The translations under genes and the position numbers were made by a program. A DNA stretch of 64,000 bases from CAVUNY01 sp963843535 (lineage in GTDB: Bacteria > Chloroflexota > Anaerolineae > Anaerolineales > Anaerolineaceae), in the NCBI GenBank assembly GCA_963843535.1, contig CAWJKU010000002.1, forward strand, positions 372,001 through 436,000, read 5' to 3'. Shown one piece after another: positions 28,088 through 38,512 of the stretch (within the stretch, counting starts at the first letter, position 1; each line of letters starts with the position of its first letter). Below the pieces are notes generated by a model. It saw nothing but the letters and a program-made list of their open reading frames with translations, ran no database searches and was not told where the DNA came from.

Positions 28088-29811
28088 AAAGCTTCTTTCA
28101 CTCGATCTGGCCAAAAACGATACCCTCACAGGTAGACTCTGGAGATGAAATCACCGTCCTGAGGGAAAGGATTATCCAATCTTTTTCAATTATTTCCCTT
28201 TGGGTGGGAATCGCAGTCCTGGTTTTAATTCTACCGACATACATCCAGGCGCAGCGCTGGGGATTAATCGGTGTTTACTTTGCCTGCCTGGTTTCAATGT
28301 GCGCAGTAACATTCATTCGCAGAATTCCTTACCGGATCAGAGGCTCTATCATACTGGTAGTCGTGTATGCCATCGCCCTGGGCAGCCTTTTGGTGTATGG
28401 CTTGAGCGGCAACGGTCCAGTGATGTTAATTGGGTTTGTTGGTTTAAGTGTCATGTTCCTGGGAACACGACCGGGAATTGGCGCGGCCATGGTGGCGTTT
28501 GGTACCATGGCAGGTGTAGGTATGATGATGGTTGATCAGATTCTGCCTTTGCCATCGATAGAAATCCAGGCAAATGCCAGAAATTTGTCAGATTGGGTAA
28601 ACCGCACACTGGTCGTCTCCTTACTGGCGGTGTTTTTCACGATATCTTTGACCATTATTATTAAAGGGCTGCGCAATGCGTTGATGGAACAGAAGAAGAT
28701 TGGCCTTGAGCTCAACCAGGAAAGAAAATTATTAGAAGAACGAGTTTTAGAACGAACAAGTGAGTTGGAACGGCGGGCATCTGAACTTGAAACAGCGAGT
28801 AAAATTGCCCGGGATATTTCACAGATCAATGAGCTTGACGAGCTACTCCTGCGAGCAGTCGATTTAATCCAGTTTGAATATCATTTGTACCATACCGGAA
28901 TTTATCTGACCGACTCGCATCATGAATATGCGACTTTGCGCAGCAGTGCGGGCGAAGCGGGCCGAACGATGATGGCGATGAATTTGCGAATATCGCTATC
29001 TGACGCTCACCCGGTTGCCATGGCGATCGCTAAAAATGAAATTCGTCTGTCGCAAGATACCGCGAATGAACCACTGTTTGTACAAAATCCCTTGCTCCCT
29101 GAGACTCGCGCCCAATTAGCCATCCCTCTGGTGGCTGGTGGAAAAGTAATCGGAGCCCTGGATGCCCAAAGCAGTGCCCGGCGCTTCTTTAATCCAAATG
29201 ACATTCGATCATTACAAATCACCACAGATCAGCTGGCTGTGGCGATAGAAAAAGCGATGGTAGTGCAACTGCTCACCACAGCTCTAGCCGAAATGCGCGA
29301 GAGTTACCGCCATTCGACTCAGGAAGCCTGGCAGGGATTCCACCGTGCTTCACGAAGGAATTTCTCATATCGCATCCACCAGGGGAAAGTGGACACCACC
29401 CCGCTTGCATTGCTCAAACCCAATGATGCGGTAGAAGCTGGAAAAACGTTGATCCAGAAATTAACCGATCCTCAGACCGGAAATCCCTACACAATTATCA
29501 CGCTCCCCATTGTTTCACGCGGCCTGGCCTTGGGAACTATGGAGCTGCGATTTAATTCCGGGCAGTTGTCTTCCAATATTGTGGAACTGCTGGAATCAGT
29601 CGCAAACAGGTTAGCACTGGCAATAGAAAACGCAAGATTAATCGAGGAAAACCAGATTAAAGCCGCGCGCGATCATTTGGTAAGCGATATCAGTTCGAAA
29701 GTTCGGGCTGAAGCGGATATTGATCAGGTAATGCGCATCGTGGCAAATGAACTGGGGCGATCATTAGGCGTTTCAGATGTCATCGTCCAATTACGCGAGA
29801 ATGAGAGATAA
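28084..29811 (+). CDS. six-TM GAF-domain sensor protein, no kinase domain (paralogue)
   Basis: A 575-residue protein with the same plan as the preceding one: about six membrane helices (residues 35-200), a coiled-coil connector (ERVLERTSELERRASELETA), a GAF domain (about 240-395, NPLLPETRAQLAIPLV), a second divergent GAF-like domain (about 405-525) and the shared C-terminal tail ending in DVIVQLRENE. It lacks the NGNG end of its relatives. No kinase or other output module. The two genes look like a tandem duplication that has diverged widely at the sequence level. Confidence 0.84.
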   Translation: MKSFFHSIWPKTIPSQVDSGDEITVLRERIIQSFSIISLWVGIAVLVLILPTYIQAQRWGLIGVYFACLVSMCAVTFIRRIPYRIRGSIILVVVYAIALGSLLVYGLSGNGPVMLIGFVGLSVMFLGTRPGIGAAMVAFGTMAGVGMMMVDQILPLPSIEIQANARNLSDWVNRTLVVSLLAVFFTISLTIIIKGLRNALMEQKKIGLELNQERKLLEERVLERTSELERRASELETASKIARDISQINELDELLLRAVDLIQFEYHLYHTGIYLTDSHHEYATLRSSAGEAGRTMMAMNLRISLSDAHPVAMAIAKNEIRLSQDTANEPLFVQNPLLPETRAQLAIPLVAGGKVIGALDAQSSARRFFNPNDIRSLQITTDQLAVAIEKAMVVQLLTTALAEMRESYRHSTQEAWQGFHRASRRNFSYRIHQGKVDTTPLALLKPNDAVEAGKTLIQKLTDPQTGNPYTIITLPIVSRGLALGTMELRFNSGQLSSNIVELLESVANRLALAIENARLIEENQIKAARDHLVSDISSKVRAEADIDQVMRIVANELGRSLGVSDVIVQLRENER

Positions 29812-29824
29812 GCCGGAGAAAAAG

Positions 29825-32770
29825 ATGGGATCCTCGGTTACACCTCCGTCCAATCCATTCATAATTTCCGCGCAAACGGGTTCGAGAAAAGATTCCCGCG
29901 CGCGATTAACCTGGCTTATCGGCATAATCACCGCTCTATTGTTGGGTCTGATGTCAATCTTTCTGATCTACAATTCCAGGTCAAACCCCTCCCGGCAGAT
30001 TATATTACTTGTAGTGATCCAGGTATCAGCCTGGCTAATCGCCAGTATTGCGCTCTTACATCCCATAAAACATACATCGATCCGTGTCTACCTGTTAATC
30101 TCATCGATATTGGTCATGATGCTCGGTTATTCCATACTTATTTCCGGGCAAGCCATCACATCCGCGTTAGCAGCTTTAGCCTACACAATTGTGATCACAT
30201 CGGTTTCGGTATCCGGTATATCCGCGGAAAGGGGATTAACGCTCGGAGGAGCCGGCGCCTGGGCGATCAGCCTTGTGGGGCTGCTGAGTCCTTATGAAAA
30301 AGTCCCTTTACCAGGCATCGATATTCTAATTCCAGCGCTCCTTGGGATTTTGGTAGTGGTTTACACAACCTTGCTGGTGATGAAATACGTAACCGCCACC
30401 CTGCGCTTGAGAATGATCATTGGTAGCATGCTGCTTGTGATCATTCCGCTATTAGCGGTGTCGCTGATCCAGGCAACCATTGTTCAAAATTCGGTTTTAG
30501 AGCGTATCAAGGATACCCTTTTATCTGCTTCAGATCAGACCGCCTTTCGCATTGATGAATTCTTGGATTCAAACCGCAATTCGATCACCCTGGACGCGTC
30601 TCTACCGGCGCTGTCCAATTATTTATCTCTTGCACCTGAAAAACGTCCGGGAAGCACTGAAGAAAATAATTTAAAGGTCACTTTTGACGCGCTCAAGCAA
30701 CGACCCCAGCAATACTTAATTTCTTATGGATTGCTTGATTATCTCGGTTTGGTCGTCTTTGATACGAACCCGGAAGAAATTGGCCAGTACGAGGCCAATA
30801 CGGAGTCTTATTCAGATGCATTGCGCGGCAGGCAATTCATCTCTGATATTGAATTCTCAGAAAATGATGGAAAACCATATCTTAATTTTTCTTGTCCGGT
30901 TTATGATGAAGATCATGTCGTCAGAGGAATCATTCGGATTAGATATGACGCTAATATCCTGCAATCGATCCTGAGTGAAAACACCAACATCATTGGTGAA
31001 AACACTTATCCTGTCCTATTAGACGATAACTTGATGCGTCTTGGCGACACCCAAAATCCACAGCATCAATATAAGTTGTTATCTCCACTCCCAGAAACGG
31101 ATAAATTAGTACTGCAGACCCTCCATCGCATACCTCTGAAAGCTGATCTTGAGGTGGCAACCCATCTGGAAGTTTTGTCCAACGCGCTGACCCGCGAACC
31201 AGTCCAGTCATTCCTTACCACCAGCTTAAACCCCGAAACTGAGGCTGATAACGATCAGGAATTCATCGGCGTCTCCCACATAAAAAATAAACCCTGGTTG
31301 GTGCTGTATACTCAGCCCGCTTCCACTCTGTTTGACCTGACATCTGCTCAACAGAGAACAACCACCCTTGTTACCGCCATCCTGGCAGGTCTGGTGGCAT
31401 TGTTCACCACTGTGTTTGCCGGAGCGCTAACCCATCCCATTTCAAAATTAACGGAGACGGCTCAAAAAATTACGCGGGGTGACCTGACGGTAAACGCGGA
31501 TGTTACCAACGACGAAATCGGAACGCTGGCAAATGCGTTCAATATCATGACCGGTCGTCTCAGGCAATTTATTAATGAACTTGAAGAACGAGTACGGTTG
31601 CGGACGAGCGAGCTGGCTGAAAGAAATGAAGCGTTAACCATCCGCAGCCGCCAGATCCAAACGATTGCCGAAGTTGCCCGCACAATTGCTGCCACCCAGG
31701 ATGTAGAATCACTGCTAAAGCAGGTGACAGAGTTGGTTAGCGACCGCTTTAATTTTTACCATGCGGGTATCTTCTTGATCGATGAAAACAAGGAATTTGC
31801 AGTTTTACGTGCGTCTAACAGCGAAGGTGGAAAACGGATGCTGGCGCGCCAGCACAAATTGCGCATTGGCCAGGTCGGGATCGTAGGTCATGTTTGTGCC
31901 AGCGGGAAAGCAAGAATCGCTACAGATGTGGGTTCAGACGCAGTATTCTTTAATAATCCTGACCTGCCCCTGACCCGCTCCGAAATGGCTCTGCCCCTGC
32001 TTGGCGGCGGTGAAATTATTGGCGCATTGGATGTGCAAAGCACCCAGCCGAATGCATTTACGCAAGAAGATATCGAGTTGTTTTCTACCCTGGCAGACCA
32101 GGCAGCAATCGCTATTCTAAACAACCGGGCGTTTATCGAAACACAGCACGCATTGGCCGAAGCTCAGCTCATTCATCGCCAATATCTTGAAAGGGAATGG
32201 AACCGAGAATTGTCTGAAAAGGCTCATTTCGCCTATGAATACACCCCCCAGGGCCTGATTGTGCGAGAAAACATCGTAAGCGATGAAATCGAAAAAGTTT
32301 TCTCGACAGGCGAAATGGTCTTGCGGAATTCAACCGAGCAGCTTTCGAGCCAGAAGCCCGCTGTCCTCGGCATGCCGATAAAACTTCGCGGTGAAACTAT
32401 TGGCATCATCCACCTGCAGGATGAAAGTAGTGGCTCGCGTGAATGGGCTAACGAAGAAATTCAAATTGTCCAAACGATCGCTGACCAGGTTGCCCAGGCG
32501 TTGGAAAATGCGCGCCTCTTCCAGCAAACGGTAAGAAGAGCCGATCGCGAACGCAAGGTAATGGAAATTTCCAGTAAAATACGATCAACGACTGATCCTG
32601 AGCAAATGATGAAAATTGCCGTCGAAGAGCTGCAGCATGCGCTGCATGCAAGTAAGACTCAGGTCATCTTGAATCAAAACCTTGATAAGCCAGAACCGGA
32701 TCAGACATCACTCGATGAGGCACACTACCCCGGTGGTCTGAATGGGAATGGGAAATCCGGTTTGGGTTGA
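29825..32770 (+). CDS. membrane sensor with six-TM region, Cache-like, HAMP and GAF domains, no kinase domain
   Basis: A 981-residue protein. The ATG at 29825 is preferred because GGAGAAAAAG precedes it and the upstream in-frame codons overlap the previous gene. In order: about six membrane helices (residues 20-190), a further TM at about 192-216, an extracytoplasmic Cache-like region (about 220-500), a TM near 505-528, HAMP (about 530-585, ending near EERVRLRTSEL), a GAF (about 605-765, NPDLPLTRSEMALPLL), a second partial GAF (about 775-900), and the truncated-GAF tail ending in LNGNGKSGLG. It looks like a fusion of the six-TM sensor type and the Cache-HAMP type found elsewhere in the operon. 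No catalytic output domain. Confidence 0.84.
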   Translation: MGSSVTPPSNPFIISAQTGSRKDSRARLTWLIGIITALLLGLMSIFLIYNSRSNPSRQIILLVVIQVSAWLIASIALLHPIKHTSIRVYLLISSILVMMLGYSILISGQAITSALAALAYTIVITSVSVSGISAERGLTLGGAGAWAISLVGLLSPYEKVPLPGIDILIPALLGILVVVYTTLLVMKYVTATLRLRMIIGSMLLVIIPLLAVSLIQATIVQNSVLERIKDTLLSASDQTAFRIDEFLDSNRNSITLDASLPALSNYLSLAPEKRPGSTEENNLKVTFDALKQRPQQYLISYGLLDYLGLVVFDTNPEEIGQYEANTESYSDALRGRQFISDIEFSENDGKPYLNFSCPVYDEDHVVRGIIRIRYDANILQSILSENTNIIGENTYPVLLDDNLMRLGDTQNPQHQYKLLSPLPETDKLVLQTLHRIPLKADLEVATHLEVLSNALTREPVQSFLTTSLNPETEADNDQEFIGVSHIKNKPWLVLYTQPASTLFDLTSAQQRTTTLVTAILAGLVALFTTVFAGALTHPISKLTETAQKITRGDLTVNADVTNDEIGTLANAFNIMTGRLRQFINELEERVRLRTSELAERNEALTIRSRQIQTIAEVARTIAATQDVESLLKQVTELVSDRFNFYHAGIFLIDENKEFAVLRASNSEGGKRMLARQHKLRIGQVGIVGHVCASGKARIATDVGSDAVFFNNPDLPLTRSEMALPLLGGGEIIGALDVQSTQPNAFTQEDIELFSTLADQAAIAILNNRAFIETQHALAEAQLIHRQYLEREWNRELSEKAHFAYEYTPQGLIVRENIVSDEIEKVFSTGEMVLRNSTEQLSSQKPAVLGMPIKLRGETIGIIHLQDESSGSREWANEEIQIVQTIADQVAQALENARLFQQTVRRADRERKVMEISSKIRSTTDPEQMMKIAVEELQHALHASKTQVILNQNLDKPEPDQTSLDEAHYPGGLNGNGKSGLG

Positions 32771-32780
32771 GGGAGGAAAA

Positions 32781-33563
32781 ATGACGTATAGAATTGGCGT
32801 TGCTAACGAAAAGGGTGGCGTGGCAAAAACAACTACCGCAGTTTCACTGGGTGCTGTTCTCGTCGACCTTGGATACAAGGTGCTGCTGGTGGATTTGGAT
32901 CCGCAGTCGAACCTTTCACTTGCGTTAGGCATGGAGCCGAATAAGGTGCAATATAGCAGCTCCAACATACTGATCGAACAAATGCCCATCGTCAATGTGC
33001 TCCGAGAAACGAGCATTCCAGGTTTATTTATCATTCCTGCGAATAATGAGCTGGGAATGGCAGAAAGATTCTTGCCCGCCCGGCAGAACTACGAAACCTT
33101 ATTACAACGTGCTCTTGACCAGCTGCAACCTGATTTTGACTTTGTAATCATGGACTGCCCGCCGTTTTTAGGTTCGGTCACGTTGAATTCGCTTGTAGCT
33201 CTTAACCTTTTGTTGATCCCAACACAGGCAGAATTTTTCTCCATTTATGCCCTGCGTAATTTAATGGCGCTTGTTCGCCGCGTGCGGTCCCAATATAACC
33301 CCGACTTGAAATACCGCCTGTTACTCACCATGGTCGACCGCCGAAACAAAATTCACCGCGTAATGAGTGAACAGCTTCGATCTACTTTTAACCAAGGCGT
33401 CATGGAAACGGTGATCGAAACTGATACGAAATTAAGAGAGAGCCCTATTGCTGGCGTACCAATCATCCATCATTCCCCCAAAAGCCGCGGTTCCTTACAA
33501 TACCGTGCGCTGGCGCAGGAGATTTTAGAGTATGTCAAAGAAAATACCGTCCAGCCGGCTTGA
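32781..33563 (+). CDS. ParA/MinD-family ATPase within the signalling operon
   Basis: A 260-residue ParA-type ATPase. The deviant Walker A box is KGGVAKTT (residues 11-18), with LLVDLDPQSN and FVIMDCPPFLG as the switch/Walker B motifs. The start at 32781 is chosen for the GGGAGGAAAA ribosome binding site; the longer frame would overlap the sensor gene. No ParB partner or parS-like site is visible, and the neighbours are sensors, so chromosome partitioning is unlikely. Orphan ParA proteins in signalling loci (for example ParC of Vibrio chemotaxis arrays) position protein clusters in the cell; a similar job for this sensor/kinase complex is inferred. The end overlaps the kinase gene by 32 bases. 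Confidence 0.88.
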   Translation: MTYRIGVANEKGGVAKTTTAVSLGAVLVDLGYKVLLVDLDPQSNLSLALGMEPNKVQYSSSNILIEQMPIVNVLRETSIPGLFIIPANNELGMAERFLPARQNYETLLQRALDQLQPDFDFVIMDCPPFLGSVTLNSLVALNLLLIPTQAEFFSIYALRNLMALVRRVRSQYNPDLKYRLLLTMVDRRNKIHRVMSEQLRSTFNQGVMETVIETDTKLRESPIAGVPIIHHSPKSRGSLQYRALAQEILEYVKENTVQPA

Positions 33564-36500
33564 GGACCTCTTCGCCGATCTTGAGCAGCGCGATTCGACC
33601 CCAGAAATTCATGGGGGCCAACAAAACGCGCAGCCAGGCTGGACCTGGGAAGCAAATTCACAAGGGACTTACCTATCCTGCGGGCCAGATGTGGAAAATG
33701 GACTGGGAATTTCGCCAATTGAATGGATAGGAAGATCTTTATATACCTACCGGCTATCTGACATTTCGCAAAAGCAGCTATTATCTGTGCTCCATATGGG
33801 TCAATTTCCAACAGAGATTGATGGTGAATTTCTTGATATTGCGGAGAGGTTGGTCCGAGTACGGATGACTATATTTTCCAGATGTGAAGATGGCGGTGAA
33901 TTGAATGGGTGGCGCGGCTTTAACCAGGTAATCTCAACACCCATGCTCGTTCCGCTTCCGATCCAAGAAAAAGCGCCTCCGACCAATGGAAAGAAGCCTG
34001 CATCGAAGAAATCTACCGGCCCATTGAAAATGCCCGAATTAACAAAAGGCATTGCCATACAAGATGGAAAGACGTATAAAGCGGAAAAACCCTGGACAAA
34101 TGCCGCGAAAACCAGCCTGCACCTGAATGAACCTGTGACCGAAGCAAGCCCTGAAGTGAACGCTGCTGCATTAGCCGTTCCATTTAAAATAGGCGAAGAC
34201 ACCAGCGGTGTCATCGAAATCCTGGACGAAAACCGCAAAAGAAAATGGAGCGAAGATGATCTGATGCTGGCCCAGGATGTGGCGCGCCAGCTTGCTCAAG
34301 CCATTGAAAATGCGCGCCTGTATGCAGCCGTGCAACAGGAATTAACAGAAAGAATTCGCGCAGAAAAAGAAACCTCCAAAAGAAATCAAGATTTAAGCCT
34401 CCTGAACCAGGTAGGCCAGCAGTTGAGCAAATTGACCTCCCGGCAAGAGCTGCTGAATCTGGTGCAGAAAAGCATTGGTGAAATTCTGGATCATCGTAAT
34501 TTGACTATTGCGATTCTCGACCCGCTAAATAAATTATTGAGTTTTCCAGTACACACAATAGACAATGTGCGAAAAAGTATTTCTGCCCGACCCGTTGGAA
34601 ATCAAATTGTCGATCACATTTTACAGAAAAAAACCCCACTGCTTCTAGTCAGCCAGGTAAGTCAAGTTTTAAAGCAGCGCAATATCGATTTTTCCGAGCC
34701 TGTGCCAAAATCACTCCTCGGAATTCCGATGCTTGCCGGAGATCGCCCGGTGGGAGTAATCCTGGTCGAAGATTTGGAGAAAGAAAACGCATACACCGCG
34801 GTCGAAGTTGAACTGCTATCCACAATTGCTGCTCAAGCAACAACTGCGCTTGAAAATTCGAATCTGTTTCAAGAAATCACCAATGCCTTGCAATCTTTGG
34901 AAATCCGCGAACGTTATCAGGGAAATGTCGCCAAGGCAGTGGCAACCTTGACTCAATTTGGCACACTGGCTCTGCCCGAAGTATTAAGTACCTTGTCCTC
35001 AGCGGCAAAAAATGACCGGACTTATTTTGCTGCCTACGATCAATCCGATAATACCCAAAAGTGGCGGATCATTTCTGAATGGCCTAAGGTCGCGACAGCT
35101 AATTTATCGCAAGCCGCCGGAATACTGCCGTTAATCATCCAGCAATTCCCACATTGGGCAGCCGACCTGCGTGATAAAGGTTGGTTCGCGGGAGTTGCAT
35201 CTGAGATTCCAGCCCCAGAGAGAGAATACACACAATCGCGGGGCGTCAGTTCCATCCTGCTTCTCGCAGTCCCCGGCAAGAGTCCTGTTCCTAATTTTCT
35301 GGCTTTTGAACATTTCGGCGACCAACGAAAGTGGTTAAGCGAAGAAATAAATATCTTAAGATTAGCAGCGGATGCTTTTTCTAATACGCTGATCCGTGAA
35401 GATTTATTAGGCCAGCTGCAAATTTCTCTCGACGAAACTGAGTCGCTGTATAACGCCAGCCATCGCCTGGCACTGGCCAGCGATATTAATGAAATGATTA
35501 TGGCGCTCACTGCTGATATGCATACCACGGCCATTAACCGCGCCGAGCTGCTTCTGTTTCGCCAAAATCCGCAGTCAAAAACCACTGAAATTATTGTGGC
35601 CGCAAAATGGCATTCAGGGAGCGGCCCTCAGCCGGCACCGATTGGCACTGAATACCCGCATACACCTTACGAACGTTTATTTTTTAATCAGGCGCCAATT
35701 TTTATCGACAATGTGAATGAGGCTCAGATCGATCCTGCATTACGCGAGATTTTCCAGCAGCGTAAAGTTCGCTCGCTCGCCATTCTACCTTTATGGGCTG
35801 GCAAACGTCAATTAGGCGTGCTTTTGCTGGAATCTGAAGGAAAACACAGCTTCTCAAGTAGAGAGATACGCTCATATCCCCCTCTGGTGGATCAGATGGC
35901 AACAGCCATCGAGAACCAAAACCTTTATGCGCGGACACAAGCCGCGTTGTCAGAGACTGAGCGACTCTACCAGGTTAATAAAGGCATCGCTCAGGCCAAT
36001 GATCCCGAGGCTTTGATCCAGCTTGTCGCGACCCAGATGATGCCAGAAAAAGCAGATCGAACCGCCTTATTCAGTATGTTAAAGACATCCGATGGCAATA
36101 TTTCAGGGTATGAAGTCGTTGGATATCTCGATAAGCTGCAAGAGCCATCTTGCCTGGGAATGGTAATTCCAGCGGCTAACCTGGCTTATTTCCAGAATCT
36201 GTCCGATCCGGAGATGATTCCAGACATAAACGAATCCAATATGGATCCGGCTTCCTGGCAGACCTTCCAGAGTCATGGAGTACGAGCTTTATTTATTGTT
36301 CCCCTCCGTTCGGGTGAGAAGAATATTGGTTTTCTTACCATATCGTCGCGCGACCCCGCTGTATTTCGGAAATCTGAAACACATATTCTGCAGCTGGCTT
36401 CGGGCAGCCTGGCGGTCGCCCTGGAAAGATATCGCCTCCTGATCGAATCGCAACGGCGTGCTCTTGAGCTGCAAACCGCTGCTGAGATCGCTCGGGATAC

Positions 36501-38466
36501 CACCAGCACCCTCGACATTAACCGCCTGTTGGACCGGATCGTCAATTTATTAACGGAGCGTTTCAACTTCTACCACGTCTCTGTGTTTTTACTCGATGAA
36601 CCGGGAAACTTTGCCATGATTCGCGAATCAAGCGGGGATGCCGGCAAGTTGATGAAAGAACGCAAGCATAAACTCGCGGTTGGTTCCCGCTCGGTGATCG
36701 GCGCGGCGACAGCCACCGGAAAAACCCAGGTGGTAGCTGACGTATCTCAATCTACTACTTATTATCCTAACCCACTGCTGCCTGATACTCACGCTGAAAT
36801 TGGCATCCCATTGAAATCTGGCGATAAGGTTTTCGGTGCGCTGGACATCCAATATAACCAGGTGAACGCATTTACTCCAGGCGATGTATCGGTCCTACAA
36901 ATTCTGGCGGACCAGATCGCTGTTGCCATCCAAAATGCGCACGCTTATGAGCTATCCCAAACCGCATACCAGGAAATAAAAGAAGTCGACCGGGTAAAAA
37001 GCCAGTTCCTGGCAAATATGAGCCATGAACTGCGCACCCCGCTGAATTCCATCATTGGCTTTTCACGCGTAATTATTAAAGGCATTGATGGCCCGGTAAA
37101 TGAAACCCAAAAACAAGATTTATCCGCCATTTATAGTTCAGGTCAACATTTGCTCACCTTGATCAACAATATCCTGGATCTTTCGAAAATCGAGGCCGGG
37201 AAAATGGAGCTCCAGATTGCCGAACTGAATGTGAGCGACCTGGTTAATGGCGTAATGTCGACCGCAGTTGGCCTCGTGAAAGACAAACCAATCCGCTTGA
37301 ACCAGGATATTCCCAAAAATTTACCGACCGTTCAGGCAGATCAAACTCGTGTTCGTCAGATACTTCTAAATTTCGTTTCGAATGCCGCAAAATTCACCGA
37401 AAAGGGGACGATCACAGTGACGGCCTCCGAGGTTGTTTCCCCTGCCGGAAGACCCGAAGTGATGATCACGATCGCCGATACAGGTGCCGGGATTGCAGCG
37501 GAAGATCAAGGAAAGCTTTTCCAACCATTCTCACAGGTCGATGATTCGCCTACTCGTAAAACTGGCGGAACCGGACTGGGCCTTTCGATATGCCGATCAA
37601 TGGTCGAGATGCATGGCGGCCGCATTGGTCTGCTGCACAGCGAACCAGGAAAAGGCAGTACATTTTACTTTACTTTACCGACAACCCTATTGGATCACGA
37701 AGTGCGGCCCGCGGTTCAAGGGAATAACCTGATCTTATCGATTGATGATGATCCCCAGGTAATCAGCCTTTACCAACGTTATTTAACCCCTCAAGGATAT
37801 CAGGTGATGCCGCTCACTGATCCCAAACAGGCTGTGGTCCGTGCTAAAAACCTAAAACCGTATGCCATTACACTTGATATCATGATGCCCGAAATCGACG
37901 GTTGGCAGGTGCTTCAGGCCCTGAAGAACGATCCCGAAACGTGTGACATACCGATAATAATTTGCTCAATTTTGGACGACGAAGATAAAGGATTTAATCT
38001 TGGCGCTGCCGATTACCTGGTAAAACCCTTCTTGCCAGAAGAGCTAATTAACACCATCAGCCGGGTGAACAAAGATGGAAAAATTCATAAAATCCTGGTG
38101 ATTGACGATGATCCATCGGATATCAGATTGGTGCAAAAAGTATTACATGAAAGCGGGCGCTTCCAGGTTCTTTCGACTGGCGGGGGAAGAAACGGCTGGG
38201 AAATGATTAAGAACGAGCGGCCGGACGCGGTAATTCTTGATTTGTTCATGCCAGACATGGATGGTTTTGCCGTATTGGCAAATGTACGCGCTGATCATGC
38301 TTTAGTAGATCTCCCGGTCATTGTATTAACAGGCGCTGACCTCTCTCCCGAACAACAGACTCAAATGACACAGTATGGCCAGCATATGTTGACAAAGGGT
38401 CTGCTGCGCGAACAAGAGCTGCTGACGACGATCGAAATGTCTTTGCGGAAAATTAGACGGATATAA
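33532..38466 (+). CDS. soluble hybrid histidine kinase with PAS, multiple GAF and two receiver domains
   Basis: A 1644-residue protein without membrane segments. The N-terminus is PAS-like (about 30-140), then four to five GAF-type segments (about 200-1120), the last highly similar to the sensors' GAFs (NPLLPDTHAEIGIPL). HisKA has the phosphorylated His at residue 1165 (FLANMSHELRTPLNS). The HATPase shows the N box (NFVSNAAKF), G1 (DTGAGI) and G2 (GGTGLGLSI). Two receivers follow, with acidic triplets at about 1405 and 1525 and phosphoacceptors D1449 and D1570. It is the only catalytic kinase in the operon, so it is the probable hub that collects input from the four kinase-less sensors. It overlaps the ParA gene by 32 bases; the start has GGAG 10 bases upstream. 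Confidence 0.9.
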   Translation: MSKKIPSSRLEDLFADLEQRDSTPEIHGGQQNAQPGWTWEANSQGTYLSCGPDVENGLGISPIEWIGRSLYTYRLSDISQKQLLSVLHMGQFPTEIDGEFLDIAERLVRVRMTIFSRCEDGGELNGWRGFNQVISTPMLVPLPIQEKAPPTNGKKPASKKSTGPLKMPELTKGIAIQDGKTYKAEKPWTNAAKTSLHLNEPVTEASPEVNAAALAVPFKIGEDTSGVIEILDENRKRKWSEDDLMLAQDVARQLAQAIENARLYAAVQQELTERIRAEKETSKRNQDLSLLNQVGQQLSKLTSRQELLNLVQKSIGEILDHRNLTIAILDPLNKLLSFPVHTIDNVRKSISARPVGNQIVDHILQKKTPLLLVSQVSQVLKQRNIDFSEPVPKSLLGIPMLAGDRPVGVILVEDLEKENAYTAVEVELLSTIAAQATTALENSNLFQEITNALQSLEIRERYQGNVAKAVATLTQFGTLALPEVLSTLSSAAKNDRTYFAAYDQSDNTQKWRIISEWPKVATANLSQAAGILPLIIQQFPHWAADLRDKGWFAGVASEIPAPEREYTQSRGVSSILLLAVPGKSPVPNFLAFEHFGDQRKWLSEEINILRLAADAFSNTLIREDLLGQLQISLDETESLYNASHRLALASDINEMIMALTADMHTTAINRAELLLFRQNPQSKTTEIIVAAKWHSGSGPQPAPIGTEYPHTPYERLFFNQAPIFIDNVNEAQIDPALREIFQQRKVRSLAILPLWAGKRQLGVLLLESEGKHSFSSREIRSYPPLVDQMATAIENQNLYARTQAALSETERLYQVNKGIAQANDPEALIQLVATQMMPEKADRTALFSMLKTSDGNISGYEVVGYLDKLQEPSCLGMVIPAANLAYFQNLSDPEMIPDINESNMDPASWQTFQSHGVRALFIVPLRSGEKNIGFLTISSRDPAVFRKSETHILQLASGSLAVALERYRLLIESQRRALELQTAAEIARDTTSTLDINRLLDRIVNLLTERFNFYHVSVFLLDEPGNFAMIRESSGDAGKLMKERKHKLAVGSRSVIGAATATGKTQVVADVSQSTTYYPNPLLPDTHAEIGIPLKSGDKVFGALDIQYNQVNAFTPGDVSVLQILADQIAVAIQNAHAYELSQTAYQEIKEVDRVKSQFLANMSHELRTPLNSIIGFSRVIIKGIDGPVNETQKQDLSAIYSSGQHLLTLINNILDLSKIEAGKMELQIAELNVSDLVNGVMSTAVGLVKDKPIRLNQDIPKNLPTVQADQTRVRQILLNFVSNAAKFTEKGTITVTASEVVSPAGRPEVMITIADTGAGIAAEDQGKLFQPFSQVDDSPTRKTGGTGLGLSICRSMVEMHGGRIGLLHSEPGKGSTFYFTLPTTLLDHEVRPAVQGNNLILSIDDDPQVISLYQRYLTPQGYQVMPLTDPKQAVVRAKNLKPYAITLDIMMPEIDGWQVLQALKNDPETCDIPIIICSILDDEDKGFNLGAADYLVKPFLPEELINTISRVNKDGKIHKILVIDDDPSDIRLVQKVLHESGRFQVLSTGGGRNGWEMIKNERPDAVILDLFMPDMDGFAVLANVRADHALVDLPVIVLTGADLSPEQQTQMTQYGQHMLTKGLLREQELLTTIEMSLRKIRRI

Positions 38467-38512
38467 TCACCCCCACCCTGATAAATTGCCCCATGACCGG
38501 AGTTTTTTCTTT

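Noticed and set aside
22026..32770. The GAF sensors as ordinary histidine kinases or chemoreceptors
   Set aside because: No HisKA, HATPase, GGDEF/EAL or MCP signalling domain is present in any of the four proteins on reading to the stop codon.
32781..33563. The ParA gene as a plasmid or chromosome partition locus, or mark of an integrated element
   Set aside because: No ParB, parS-like repeats, replication or integration genes are nearby, and the gene is embedded in a coherent operon.
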